Shown one piece after another: positions 42,119 through 51,241 of a stretch of 64,000 bases of DNA (positions within the stretch are counted from its first letter, which is position 1; each line of letters starts with the position of its first letter). Made by a program: the position numbers and the translations under genes. The DNA comes from Anaerolineae bacterium (lineage in GTDB: Bacteria > Chloroflexota > Anaerolineae > Anaerolineales > E44-bin32), in assembly GCA_011174825.1 (NCBI GenBank), contig DUEZ01000078.1, positions 35,440 through 99,439 of the forward strand, given 5' to 3'. The notes under the pieces were generated by a model that saw nothing but the letters and a program-made list of their open reading frames with translations, was not told the DNA's origin and made no database searches.

Positions 42119-43435
42119 TTGTTGATGAGAACCGGCAGACTGACTCATATCTTCATCTTTTTGTTCGGTTTGCTCTTCATCGGCGCTCTTGTGGTTGTTG
42201 GGGCCATCTATTATTCGTCATTAACAGCGGAGACTCCAATTCCCATACCCACAGTGGAGGTCATCTTTACTCCCACTTCGGAGAAAAGAGCCACCGTTGC
42301 ATTACCTCCTAAATGGACAGAGACGCCATCTCCTATACCAACAGAAACACCCACCGTATGGTCAGAAACGGAGTCAGCTGATCTCAATTCTTCGGAGGCT
42401 TTAGCAAAGAAACAGGCAATCGGAGAGCTGCTTGGGCCCTATTTGCAGAACGTCACCACGGATTCCGTCACCATCGCATGGAGGACCGCAGGTGCAAGTC
42501 AAGGTGAAATCGTCTATGGAGGTACGAGTGAATACAACCTATCTGTCGTGGATGACATGATTGGGAAACAGCATCACGTGATACTCTCCGATCTACATCC
42601 AGATACACATTACCATTACCGACTCATCAGTGGTGATGTGCCGCTGACCGAAGACCTGACATTCCATACGGCGCCCGGTCCTGAGAAGAAATCACTCTCC
42701 TTTGTCGTATACGGAGACACCCAAAAACGTCCTGAGATACATGATGCGATCATCGATCAAGCGCGCTCACTCACGCCCGATTTGGTGCTTCATGTCGGCG
42801 ACCTGGTGAACAAGGGACGAGATGAGGCACAGTGGGACGAGTTCTTTTGGATCACAAAAGAACTCCTCGCGTATGTGCCTCTTTTCCCAACCCTCGGGAA
42901 CCATGAGCTGCAAAGCGAGGATTACTTCGAACGTTTCTTCCTACCCGGCAATGAGCGCTGGTATAGCTTTTCCTATGGACCGGCATTCTTTATTTGTTTA
43001 GAAATCGATGGATTCACGAAACTTGATGATGTTAGCGAACAATATCAGTGGTTGCAACAAACCCTGGCTAAGAATACACAGCCCTGGTTGTTTGTTTTTT
43101 TCCACAAACCTCCCTACTCAGCTGAATACGAAGGGCAGAGCGAAGCCTATATCCGCGCTAGATTAACCCCTCTGTTTGAAGAGCATGGTGTACAACTTGT
43201 GTTTTCTGGGCACAATCATAATTACCAACGCAGTCATGTGAACGGCATAACATACATCGTCACTGGCGGAGGTGGAGGGGATCTTTCTGATCGAATTAAA
43301 CAAGATGAACACCTTCTAAGGTATTTTGTGGGCTTTCATTTCGTTCTTATCGACATTGAGGGGGATAAATTGAACGCCCTTGCCTTGACACCGGAAGGTG
43401 CGATTATCGATCGTTTCGAGTTATACCTGCCGTGA
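42119..43435 (+). CDS. Membrane-anchored metallophosphoesterase with purple acid phosphatase-type N-domain
   Basis: The 438-aa protein has an N-terminal helix (about residues 10-32), a Thr/Pro-rich linker (about 40-80) and a fibronectin-like domain (about 102-185; GPYLQNVTTDSVTIAWRT). The calcineurin-type phosphoesterase domain follows: YGDTQ, GDLVNKG, TLGNHE, FFHKPPYS and FSGHNHNYQRS supply the metal ligands. It is probably an exported phosphatase. The start is TTG at 42119 or, two codons later, ATG at 42125. A terminator follows at 43517. Confidence 0.9.
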   Translation: MLMRTGRLTHIFIFLFGLLFIGALVVVGAIYYSSLTAETPIPIPTVEVIFTPTSEKRATVALPPKWTETPSPIPTETPTVWSETESADLNSSEALAKKQAIGELLGPYLQNVTTDSVTIAWRTAGASQGEIVYGGTSEYNLSVVDDMIGKQHHVILSDLHPDTHYHYRLISGDVPLTEDLTFHTAPGPEKKSLSFVVYGDTQKRPEIHDAIIDQARSLTPDLVLHVGDLVNKGRDEAQWDEFFWITKELLAYVPLFPTLGNHELQSEDYFERFFLPGNERWYSFSYGPAFFICLEIDGFTKLDDVSEQYQWLQQTLAKNTQPWLFVFFHKPPYSAEYEGQSEAYIRARLTPLFEEHGVQLVFSGHNHNYQRSHVNGITYIVTGGGGGDLSDRIKQDEHLLRYFVGFHFVLIDIEGDKLNALALTPEGAIIDRFELYLP

Positions 43436-43516
43436 ATGGATGTGTAATATAATCCTTCATTCGTAAATACGCTTCGGTGTGGTGGGAGACCAGGCACACC
43501 CGTCATAATATCAGTC

Positions 43517-43544
43517 CCGACTTCGCAAGAGGTCGGCTTTTTAT
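43517..43544 (+). terminator. Intrinsic terminator after metallophosphoesterase gene
   Basis: CCGACTTC-GCAA-GAGGTCGG is an 8-bp stem with a GNRA-type loop, followed by CTTTTTATT. Confidence 0.88.
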
Positions 43545-43718
43545 TGTATTGGAATGAGAATGTAGAAGGAGAAACCGAAACGTGGAAAAGCGATCTAGAA
43601 GAAGGGTTCAATTGATGGTATAAGGTAAGCGTGGGCATCACAATCTTTCCCGAGCCCTTTTCGATTGCAGGAGATACGGCATTTCGTCGGCTTGAAATCT
43701 CAGAATAGAGAAAACAAG

Positions 43719-44612
43719 ATGACATCGAGAAAGCAAGAAGAAGCGCTTGACTACTTCACAACCCATGCGAAAGAATGGGCAAAAAAGGCGATTTCTTCAG
43801 ACCGGGGCAAAGTGAATGTCATTCAGCAACGAAATCAATATGTTCTAAAGGTCTTCGAGGATCGTTCTGAAACCAGATCTGTGCTCGATGTTGGCAGTGG
43901 CACCGGTGATTTGGTGTGTGAGATTGCGAAACAAGGTGTCAGCGCTCTCGGTGTAGATTTTGCGCGGGAGATGATCGATATCGCTTTACAGAAAAAACAA
44001 GAAATGCAACTTGAAATGGCACATTTTGAATGTTGCTCCATATTTGATTGTAATTTCACAGAAAGAGAATTCGATCTTATCTCTGCCAATGGATTTATCG
44101 AGTACCTCTCCCAAGATGAAATGAGTGATTTTTTCGATCTTGTCCAAAAGATTCTCGCTCCCCGAGGCTCCTTCGTCGTCAGCTCGCGCAATCGTCTTTT
44201 TAATATCACCTCCATGAGCCCGTTTACCAAGGATGAGCTTAAGGGCAAGGATGTGGAAGCATTGATCAATGAGGCCGCAGCGTTAGCTTCAAATGTAGAT
44301 ATTGCCGAATTACTGGCAATAATTCCTGCTTCGTTGCAAGAGCCCGATATCAAACTCGCAAGAACAGGGGTCGATGTAGAATCTCGCTTTCAATTCACGC
44401 CTGTTCAATTGATGCAAATGCTAAATACTAGAGACCTCAACCCAGTTGAACTCTACCCCATCCATATACACGGCGTACCACCTACATTTAAGGGCAAACA
44501 TCCGGAGGTTCATGCCTCCATCTCAAACCTATTGCAGACCCATGCGGAACAGAACACGGAATTCATACCCTTCTCTTCCACCTTCATGCTTCATGTCCAG
44601 AAAGGTGATTGA
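43719..44612 (+). CDS. Class I SAM-dependent methyltransferase
   Basis: The 297-aa protein has a Rossmann methyltransferase domain: SAM loop VLDVGSGTGDLVCEIA (near residue 53), acidic GVDFAREMI (near 78), and the FDLISANGFIEYL motif IV region (near 118). The substrate is unknown. The C-terminal third (about 165-297) is helical, with no identified domain, and could bind the acceptor. The ATG opening MTSRKQEEALDYF was chosen because family similarity begins there. The ribosome site is weak. Confidence 0.85.
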   Translation: MTSRKQEEALDYFTTHAKEWAKKAISSDRGKVNVIQQRNQYVLKVFEDRSETRSVLDVGSGTGDLVCEIAKQGVSALGVDFAREMIDIALQKKQEMQLEMAHFECCSIFDCNFTEREFDLISANGFIEYLSQDEMSDFFDLVQKILAPRGSFVVSSRNRLFNITSMSPFTKDELKGKDVEALINEAAALASNVDIAELLAIIPASLQEPDIKLARTGVDVESRFQFTPVQLMQMLNTRDLNPVELYPIHIHGVPPTFKGKHPEVHASISNLLQTHAEQNTEFIPFSSTFMLHVQKGD

Positions 44613-44705
44613 CGAGATTAGAACTCAATGCGAGATATCGGTGAGGTATTTAACTGATGGGTGAAAGATAGGCATAAAAAGCTGCTACAAGATCGGTTTC
44701 TTAAC

Positions 44706-44744
44706 AGTACAGTCATCCTTCGACAGGCTCAGGATGACTGTACT
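44706..44744. repeat. CCTTCGACAGGCTCAGG-type palindrome (copy 2)
   Basis: Perfect 14-bp arms AGTACAGTCATCCT / AGGATGACTGTACT flank the loop TCGACAGGCTC. The core repeats the family sequence seen at 39076 and 59968. Confidence 0.85.
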
Positions 44745-44770
44745 CTTGGTTTCAATCCACATATTACGCT

Positions 44771-44825
44771 GATGCGCAGACGAAAGCCTGCGACTACATA
44801 AATCGGGGCGGGGTCACCCCGCCCC
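44771..44825. repeat. Tandem GTCGCAGGC-type and GTAGGGGCG-type palindromes
   Basis: GATGCGCAGACGAAAGCCTG is the reverse of the elements at 63471 and 63682. It is followed by GGGGCGGGGTCACCCCGCCC, related to 14647 and 63571. The same two families are again neighbours at 63.5 kb. Confidence 0.75.
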
Positions 44826-45143
44826 TACTCTCTTTTTGGAAATCTACGACATTCGATTGGCGGCTACGATGCATTTACCGATGAGTATGGTGAATTTCTC
44901 AACGGGGACGGGGCAGTTGTGGAGAAACTCGCTTCAGAATATTCCGGAAAGCTTTGTTTCGTTTGAGTGTACAGCTCAGACTTAGCTCTAATTTCTCAGG
45001 TTGAGGGTACTTTGGGTTGATTGAATTCACATTCCTCGAAATATAGACTCAAGTTGCTCAATATTCTTGGCATTTCGAGGGACAGAGATGCCGGGATTGT
45101 ACAGAACGAATTCCAATCAGATGTTATTTGGAAGGGCACAAGA

Positions 45144-45542
45144 ATGAAGAAAGTCGTGTTATTTGTAGGTTTAATAATACTTACTTGTGCCCTGGTACCT
45201 ATCGGTAGCGCACTACTCGTGACGAATCCATTAGCAAATGTGGCTGAAGATTATTTTCTCCTCATATCACAAGACAAAGTAAGCGAAGCATATCAATTGA
45301 CATCCAGAGATGTTCAAGCTGAGGTCAGTTTACTAGATTTTAGAGAAATGTGTCGAGAATCCCCTTTGGAGGAGTACGTGGATGTTTCGTGGGATTATCG
45401 TGGGATAGAAGGGAAATGGGGCGAACTGCAAGGCATGTTGGAAACAGGTGATGCCAGTTATCCAGAGGTATTTGTATTCGTAAATGTAGAACTGGTGCAA
45501 GAAAATGGGAAATGGAAGATCTATTCTGTTGATTTATGGTGA
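45144..45542 (+). CDS. Small exported protein with NTF2-like pattern, unknown function
   Basis: The 132-aa protein begins with a signal or anchor helix (KKVVLFVGLIILTCALVPIGS, split near residues 2-22). The mature part (AEDYFLLISQDKVSEAYQLT ... VNVELVQENGKWKIYSV) has the helix-then-strands order of DUF4878/NTF2-like domains, which often occur in bacterial lipoproteins. The internal ATG was chosen over 45021 because GGAAGG precedes it and the signal helix starts there. No function is assigned. Confidence 0.6.
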   Translation: MKKVVLFVGLIILTCALVPIGSALLVTNPLANVAEDYFLLISQDKVSEAYQLTSRDVQAEVSLLDFREMCRESPLEEYVDVSWDYRGIEGKWGELQGMLETGDASYPEVFVFVNVELVQENGKWKIYSVDLW

Positions 45543-45731
45543 GATCTACAAGGTCGAATTGTTTCGTCGTCCTGAAGAAATAGATGAATTGATTCCAATA
45601 AGATGTAGGCCCAGCTTGTAATTTTTCCATTCGCTATTCATAAACTCCTAAATTAACAACAGTTCATACCCCACACCTCCCCCATCTTTCTTGACGCCAT
45701 CCAGCGCCACGAGTACAATCCACCGCAGCGA

Positions 45732-45804
45732 GCCGAGATAGCTCAGTTGGTAGAGCACTTGACTGAAAATCAAGGTGTCGCCAGTTCGATTCTGGCTCTC
45801 GGCA
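45732..45804 (+). tRNA. tRNA-Phe (GAA)
   Basis: The 73-nt cloverleaf has acceptor GCCGAGA paired with TCTCGGC, D-arm GCTCAGTTGGTAGAGC, anticodon stem-loop CTTGA-CTGAAAA-TCAAG with GAA, and T-arm CCAGTTCGATTCTGG. CCA is not encoded. Confidence 0.97.
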
Positions 45805-45816
45805 TAGCTAAAGGGT

Positions 45817-45845
45817 AAACCACCCCTGTCCATGGGGTGGTTTTC
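45817..45845. terminator. Bidirectional terminator after tRNA-Phe
   Basis: AAACCACCCC and GGGGTGGTTTT pair around TGTCCAT, between the convergent tRNA-Phe and methyltransferase genes. Confidence 0.85.
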
Positions 45846-45870
45846 TTGTTTCATTAAGATATTACCCCGA

Positions 45871-46983
45871 TTAACCTGAGGAGTTCTTTGATGCCCGAAA
45901 CGCCTGTCTTAATTGATCGATCGGGCGCAGATCTCCTTCTTCTGCCTCGTAGTACCAATGAAGCCAACCGTTGCACGGGCTGCCCTTCATGAGATGCTTT
46001 CCCGCCTGATGGATCGATCCCTCAAAACCATCCAAGATCAGGTTGCCATCCGGTCTGACGCGCGCAGATTGAGACGGATCGCCTTTGAAATACAGGGTTT
46101 GACCTGGTTGGATGAAGCCGTTTTCTACCAAGGTGCTAAAGGGGACACGAGGCTCTCGTCTTCGTCGATCACCCACATCGAAAAGCGTATCGTCATAAGG
46201 CTCAACTTGGAGAGAGTCGATCCGCGTCTGGGCAATTTCCACGTAGTCTTTATTCTGCTCGATACCTATCCAATTGCGGTGTAGCCGCTTTGCCACCGCG
46301 CCTGTGGTGCCGGTGCCAAAAAATGGATCGAGCACGACATCGCCTGGATCACTCGAGGCAAGGATCACGCGGTAAAGGAGCGCTTCAGGCTTTTGAGTCG
46401 AGTGCGCTTTACGCCCCTCAATCTTGATCCGTTCATCACCTGCGCAAATCGGTATCAACCAATCACTGCGCATTTGCTTGCCATCATTGAGCGCCTTCAT
46501 GGCGTGGTGATTGAATGTATATTTGGCGCCCTTCGATTTACTTGCCCAGATTATCGTCTCGTGTGCGTTGGTGAACCGCACACCACGGAAATTAGGCATC
46601 GGATTGGTTTTAATCCAGAGCACGTCGTTGAGAATCCAATAGTCCAGATCCTGCATGATCGTTCCGAGCCGGAAGATGTTGTGGTAACTCCCGATCACCC
46701 AAAGCGTACCGTCGTCCTTGAGAACCCGCCGACTCTCACTCAACCAAGCGTGGCTGAATTGATCGTACTCTTCGAAGCTACCAAACCGATCCCATGCGTC
46801 ATCGACGGCGTCTACTTTGGTCATATTCGGTCGCCAAAGTTCCTGCTTGAGTTGAAGATTGTACGGTGGATCGGCAAAGATCAGGTTGACACTCTTCTCA
46901 GGCAAGGTCTTCAGGATCTCGACGCAATCACCTTGAAGGATGTTATTAATAGGAAGCTCAAGCTTCTCGTCGTTATGCTGCAT
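45871..46983 (-). CDS. Orphan adenine-N6 DNA methyltransferase, CcrM/HinfI-like, with RAMA domain
   Basis: This 370-aa beta-class methyltransferase has motif [12 protein letters not shown] near residue 35, then motif I at the far end, [15 protein letters not shown] near 220, the order expected for the class. The C-terminal part (about 265-360; [20 protein letters not shown]) is the RAMA domain found in CcrM, which methylates GANTC. Target identity is inferred. No restriction enzyme is nearby, so a regulatory or cell-cycle role is possible. The ATG at 46983 is preferred to a TTG two codons earlier. It lies among tRNA genes. Confidence 0.92.
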   Translation of the reverse strand: MQHNDEKLELPINNILQGDCVEILKTLPEKSVNLIFADPPYNLQLKQELWRPNMTKVDAVDDAWDRFGSFEEYDQFSHAWLSESRRVLKDDGTLWVIGSYHNIFRLGTIMQDLDYWILNDVLWIKTNPMPNFRGVRFTNAHETIIWASKSKGAKYTFNHHAMKALNDGKQMRSDWLIPICAGDERIKIEGRKAHSTQKPEALLYRVILASSDPGDVVLDPFFGTGTTGAVAKRLHRNWIGIEQNKDYVEIAQTRIDSLQVEPYDDTLFDVGDRRRREPRVPFSTLVENGFIQPGQTLYFKGDPSQSARVRPDGNLILDGFEGSIHQAGKHLMKGSPCNGWLHWYYEAEEGDLRPIDQLRQAFRASKNSSG

Positions 46984-47093
46984 TTTCAAACCCGTTCAAG
47001 CCCCTCAAGGCATCCAGTCTACACGCTTCACGACCGATCAGCAACCGATTCTTGACATTATCCTTTGATCACGGTATGCTTCGGTCGCTAAAA

Positions 47094-47165
47094 GCGGGTG
47101 TAGTTCAGTGGTAGAACGTCTGCTTGCCAAGCAGAAAGTCGTGGGTTCGAATCCCATCGCCCGCT
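47094..47165 (+). tRNA. tRNA-Gly (GCC)
   Basis: The 72-nt cloverleaf has acceptor GCGGGTG with CGCCCGC, anticodon loop TTGCCAA in the stem CTGC/GCAG, and T-arm GTGGGTTCGAATCCCAT. CCA is not encoded. Confidence 0.97.
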
Positions 47166-47233
47166 CAGATCACGATCGCCTATCGCTTATCGGAACCAAC
47201 GGTAGGCGGCAGGCGATTGATGGTCTAACCCTT

Positions 47234-47305
<72 letters not shown>

Positions 47306-47326
47306 CTTCATTACTAATTCATAAAG

Positions 47327-47372
47327 AAAAGCGACTTGGGCACGCTTGTGAGCAGAAACTCAGTCGCTTTTT
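47327..47372 (+). terminator. Terminator after tRNA-Cys
   Basis: AAAAGCGACT and AGTCGCTTTTT pair across a 25-nt loop, 20 nt after the tRNA. Confidence 0.7.
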
Positions 47373-47531
47373 CGCTTAAACCACATGAATCAATCGGCTA
47401 TCATTGTCCAATATCAATCTCTACCTTTTTCCTTCATAATATTCCGATAATCACGCTGCTCTTGTGTTACGGATCAAGAACAGCAACCCGTGGAGTTCAC
47501 CCTCCAACCTTCCCGGGATCGTCCAAAGGAT

Positions 47532-48680
47532 TTACGGTATTTCACTCCCGCCTAATGTCACTTCGACATCGAACCGATCTCCATTTCTTACCACCCCCAG
47601 GACGACTTGATCTCCGGGTTGATGTTTAATGAGTTGGTTGATATAGGGATGCTCAGGGTCAAACGCTTGATCATCCATTGAGATCAGAATGTCACCACGA
47701 CGGAGCCCACTCTGATCCGCTGGTCCCTCAGGGGTCACCTCGGAAAGGTAAACGCCGTATTCAACAGGGAGTCGATAACGACTGGCAATCCCCGGGGTGA
47801 TCCACTGCCATCGCACACCCAGGAAAGGTCGTGACACAAAACCCTTTTCGATGAGTTGATCAGCTACCGCCTGAGCCGAATTACTAGGAATTGCAAATCC
47901 CAACCCCTCAGCGATCGCTCCCCCGGCCTCACTCCCACGGACGATTAACGTGTTGATCCCGATCATTTGACCAGCAAGGTTTACCAGCGGACCTCCAGAA
48001 TTTCCTGTATTGATCGCTGCGTCGGTCTGGATCAGATCTTCCATGAGAAACCCGCTGCTGGTCTCGATCGACCGTCCTATGGCGCTGATCACCCCAACGG
48101 TAACCGTATTCATAAAACTGCCGAGCGGAGACCCAATAGCGATCACAGTTTCGCCTGAGTCCAAGACGTTCGAGTTTCCCCATGTGATGACTTCTGGCAT
48201 CTCACCCTCGGCTTGAATAACTGCAAGATCTGCATAAGGGTCGACCCCAACAAGATCAGCTGGGAGGATGGTGCCATCTGCCAGGATGACCTCCAACCGT
48301 TCTGCCCCCTCCACCACATGATTGTTGGTCACGATATGTCCATCAAACGAAATGATCGCACCGGAGCCTGAGCTGGATCTCTCGATAACACCACCGAAGA
48401 AAGTAACCCGCGGACTTAAATGACTGATCACTGTGACCACCGCTGGTTCGACACGTGCCACAACTTCCGTAATGGCCGTGGTGATTTCCAACGAAATGGA
48501 ACTTGGCTCAAGAGCCTCTTGTGTGGGACTACTGATGGGTTGGGTTGGCGAGGCGCTTCGTTGGGCTGAATAAACAATGGTCCCACCAACTACCCCTCCA
48601 ATCACGCCAGATATGAGCATGACCAAGATCAATGTCAGGACATACCTGTTCCATCGTACCGAGGATAAACTCTCTTTCAT
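47532..48680 (-). CDS. HtrA/DegP-like serine protease with PDZ domain
   Basis: This membrane-anchored envelope protease degrades or refolds damaged exported proteins. The ATG at 48680 has a strong AAGGAGGGG site, giving 382 aa. After a transmembrane helix (about residues 13-38), the trypsin-like domain shows His in TNNHVVEG (near 117), Asp in DPYADLAVIQ (near 147) and Ser in NTGNSGGPLVN (near 226). One PDZ domain fills about 285-375 (GPADQSGLRRGDILISMDD). Confidence 0.94.
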   Translation of the reverse strand: MKESLSSVRWNRYVLTLILVMLISGVIGGVVGGTIVYSAQRSASPTQPISSPTQEALEPSSISLEITTAITEVVARVEPAVVTVISHLSPRVTFFGGVIERSSSGSGAIISFDGHIVTNNHVVEGAERLEVILADGTILPADLVGVDPYADLAVIQAEGEMPEVITWGNSNVLDSGETVIAIGSPLGSFMNTVTVGVISAIGRSIETSSGFLMEDLIQTDAAINTGNSGGPLVNLAGQMIGINTLIVRGSEAGGAIAEGLGFAIPSNSAQAVADQLIEKGFVSRPFLGVRWQWITPGIASRYRLPVEYGVYLSEVTPEGPADQSGLRRGDILISMDDQAFDPEHPYINQLIKHQPGDQVVLGVVRNGDRFDVEVTLGGSEIP

Positions 48681-48745
48681 GCCGCTCCCCTCCTTAATAA
48701 AACGAATACTCAATCAATCCTTTCCACCTTGTCGATAGAACAACA

Positions 48746-48788
48746 TAAAAGGAGCCAGGAGCCTCGTTCTCTTACCGGCTCCTGGTCT
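48746..48788 (-). terminator. Terminator downstream of hsp20
   Basis: On the minus strand GACCAGGAGCC and GGCTCCTGGCTC pair, followed by CTTTTATG. It separates the Hsp20 gene from htrA. Confidence 0.75.
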
Positions 48789-48803
48789 CGTTGATTTAGG
48801 CTC

Positions 48804-49250
48804 TTATTTGGCTTTTATGGTGATCGTCTTTGGCTTGACAACCTCAACCTTCGGTAACGTAAGCGTAAGGATGCCGTTTTCGAACTCGGCTTTTGCTTCA
48901 TCAGCGTTCACCGACGCGGGGAGTAAAATCGATCGGGAGAAACTTCCCATTCTGCGTTCACGTATATGGTATCGAAGACCTTCTTCCTCTCGTTCTTCCT
49001 GGGTCTCACCCCGGATATTCAAGGTGTCGCCTGTGATTGAGATGTGAATATCCTCGGGTTTCATCCCCGGTGTGGTTGCCATAACGATCACATCGTCATC
49101 CGTCTGATAGACATCAATCGGAACGCCCCATTCTTCGGCGAAATCGCCAAAAAATGGCGCGTCAAAGAAAGTCCTGTCCATCATCCGATCGAGCATATTA
49201 CGCATTCTGCGTATCTCGCTTCGGGGCCCCCAACGTGTTATTTCGTCCAT
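48804..49250 (-). CDS. Hsp20 / alpha-crystallin family small heat-shock protein
   Basis: This ATP-independent holdase chaperone has an alpha-crystallin domain (about residues 48-140) with VPIDVYQTDDDVIVMATTPG and the conserved AEFENGILTLTLPK near 122-135. The C-terminal IxI-like tail PKTITIKAK closes it. The ATG opening MDEITRWGP has GGAGG 7 nt upstream, giving 148 aa. It is adjacent to htrA, a common stress pairing. Confidence 0.94.
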   Translation of the reverse strand: MDEITRWGPRSEIRRMRNMLDRMMDRTFFDAPFFGDFAEEWGVPIDVYQTDDDVIVMATTPGMKPEDIHISITGDTLNIRGETQEEREEEGLRYHIRERRMGSFSRSILLPASVNADEAKAEFENGILTLTLPKVEVVKPKTITIKAK

Positions 49251-49625
49251 CTCCCAACCTCCGATGTAGATTCTGGGTCCTAACTTGTTCTGGAATTGAT
49301 CATACCTGATTTGCATTAGACGTTCATCAGAACAACCTTTATTTCATGGAGCGTTCGACTGTGCGCTTGCTCGGAGGAGGAAATACCATCGGATGCTCAT
49401 TCACAACCCAAAGAACACCGCTTCAGGCTTTAGCTAATGCTTTACTGAAAACAAAAGATGTTAATAACGAGGGTGCTTCCTTGTAACTCCCCCAGAATCG
49501 ATTTATTTATGATGACAGGCAGTGAGAACCTATAAAGGTTCTTCCCTGCCTGTCACGTACACTGATATTTTACGATTTATATGAAATCTTGATTCGACAA
49601 ATAGCGTGGAGCAACTCCCAATAGA
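49251..49625. other. Intergenic region exonuclease III / hsp20
   Basis: No gene is evident in this 375-base gap. One large hairpin (49513-49554: GACAGGCAG...CTGCCTGTC with an inner GAGAACCT/AGGTTCT stem) lies near the exonuclease end and may stop its transcript. Confidence 0.5.
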
Positions 49626-50399
49626 TTATCCATCAGCAAGCGTAAGGCTCACCGGGCAATGGTCCGAGCCCAGAACATCGGGGTGAATATCTGCCGCTGT
49701 AACACGGTCCTGCAGACCGGGTGAGATAAAGAAATAATCAATACGCCATCCCACATTCCGATCTCGTGCCCCTCCCCAATAGGCCCACCAACTGTAAGCG
49801 TCCTTTTGATCAGGATGTAAGAACCTGTAAGTGTCGATGTAACCCTCCTCAACAACCTGATCAATCCAAGCACGCTCAATGGGAAGGAATCCGGTCGAAT
49901 TCATATTGTCCTTGGGTCGGGCAAGATCAATTTCCCGATGCGCCGTGTTCACATCACCACAGAATACAACGGGCCTCCCCGAACTCCGGTACTGATTGCA
50001 GCGTTCCAAGAAGGCTTCTTTATAGGCCATCTTGAAGGGTACCCGGCTGTGGTCTCGTGCTCCATTGGGGAAGTATGCCGTTAGAAGGATAAACTCCCCA
50101 TAATCCGCAATGATCGTACGACCTTCTCGATCATACTCTTCAATTCCCAAACCGATCTCAACAGATACCGGTTCCACCCTTGAATACAGCGCCACACCGC
50201 TATATCCCTTACGTTCGGCAAAAGCCCAGTAGGTATGATAATCCGAAGGATCCTTCAATTCATCATCTAACTGGCTGGGGTTTGCTTTGGTTTCTTGTAC
50301 ACAGAGGATATCGGGGCGAGATGCCCTCAACCACTTAAGAAAGCCCTTCCTCTGAGCTGCCCTTATGCCGTTCACATTCCATGAAAGAAGATTTAGCAT
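49626..50399 (-). CDS. xth: Exodeoxyribonuclease III
   Basis: This AP endonuclease and 3'-exonuclease acts in base-excision repair. The ATG of MLNLLSWNVNGIRAA was chosen, giving 257 aa, the usual size. Catalytic motifs are LCVQETKA (Glu, near 35), FCGDVNTAHREIDLARP (near 145), the SWWAYWGGARDRNVGWRIDY block (near 210) and the closing DHCPVSL (near 250). It follows the phosphatase gene by 7 nt and is probably co-transcribed with it. Confidence 0.96.
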   Translation of the reverse strand: MLNLLSWNVNGIRAAQRKGFLKWLRASRPDILCVQETKANPSQLDDELKDPSDYHTYWAFAERKGYSGVALYSRVEPVSVEIGLGIEEYDREGRTIIADYGEFILLTAYFPNGARDHSRVPFKMAYKEAFLERCNQYRSSGRPVVFCGDVNTAHREIDLARPKDNMNSTGFLPIERAWIDQVVEEGYIDTYRFLHPDQKDAYSWWAYWGGARDRNVGWRIDYFFISPGLQDRVTAADIHPDVLGSDHCPVSLTLADG

Positions 50400-50406
50400 G
50401 ATCAGA

Positions 50407-51027
50407 TTAACCTTCGCGTGTAGTTTCTCGATCCCTGAAGGGAATTTCAAGGCTCTCGTCTCGGATTTCACATTGTAGAACCTCATATCGCTTAAGTTGT
50501 TCAATCTGAGGTGGCATGATACGGATGATTGGCCTTGTCTTTTTAATCAACGCAATTGCTTCCTCGAGTGCCATGCCCTGATGTATGAAGTAAGCAGCGG
50601 CCATCGTAGGAGCACGACCAATCCCGCCCGCGCAATGAATATAGACCTTCCCCCCATCCGAGAGAAGTTTATCTATAAACTCAACCCCCCGCTCCAACTG
50701 ATTCAGGGTCGGCGCTTGATCATCAACCGTGGGCAGATGGCAATAATGATTGAAGGTTAATCCGTGAAGTGCATCATCATGTTCTGTGCGCATATTGATG
50801 CTTCCGGTTATCCCCCATCGCTCGAGTGCTTGTTTCCCAGATTTACGATACTGTGGTCCGACGTAGAGCACGGGTGTAATCTGACAATACCGTTGAAAGG
50901 GAATACCCCTGATGAAATCTATACCTCGGACATATAGCCAAAGCAATGTTGTGGCAAGGCCTTGATTCCGCAATCGATATGCGATAATTTCCAGCCCCAT
51001 TTGGGGATATTGAAAGAGCTTCCGCAT
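50407..51027 (-). CDS. Dual-specificity / tyrosine phosphatase-like protein
   Basis: The 206-aa cytosolic protein has the cysteine phosphatase loop VYIHCAGGIGRAPT (HCx5R, near residues 132-142), an Asp in LPTVDDQAPT acting as possible general acid, and a PTP-like helical end. The ATG of MRKLFQYPQMG has a GGAGGAG site. The substrate may be phosphoprotein or phospholipid. It is adjacent to exonuclease III without obvious functional link. Confidence 0.87.
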   Translation of the reverse strand: MRKLFQYPQMGLEIIAYRLRNQGLATTLLWLYVRGIDFIRGIPFQRYCQITPVLYVGPQYRKSGKQALERWGITGSINMRTEHDDALHGLTFNHYCHLPTVDDQAPTLNQLERGVEFIDKLLSDGGKVYIHCAGGIGRAPTMAAAYFIHQGMALEEAIALIKKTRPIIRIMPPQIEQLKRYEVLQCEIRDESLEIPFRDRETTREG

Positions 51028-51241
51028 TGTTCTCCTCCAAGCCAAAGAGCATACCATAGTTATCCACTCAACACAGAGTTCTACACTATGGCATTTTGAT
51101 GAGACTGATTTCCCATGAGTTTCATACTCAAAGAAAAAGAGAGATCCATCCATATGTGCTGATCGCATTCAGAGGATTTTTACAGCTACTTCAGCACTTT
51201 AATCCCCAGATATTAGGCCTGATATATACTTGATCAGCAGT

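Larger units (their letters stand above)
44613..45143. other. Intergenic repeat-rich region
   Basis: This 530-base region has no convincing gene. It holds three palindromic elements in a row: the CCTTCGACAGG type at 44706, the GTCGCAGGC type at 44771 and the GGGGCGGGG type at 44805. Confidence 0.5.
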
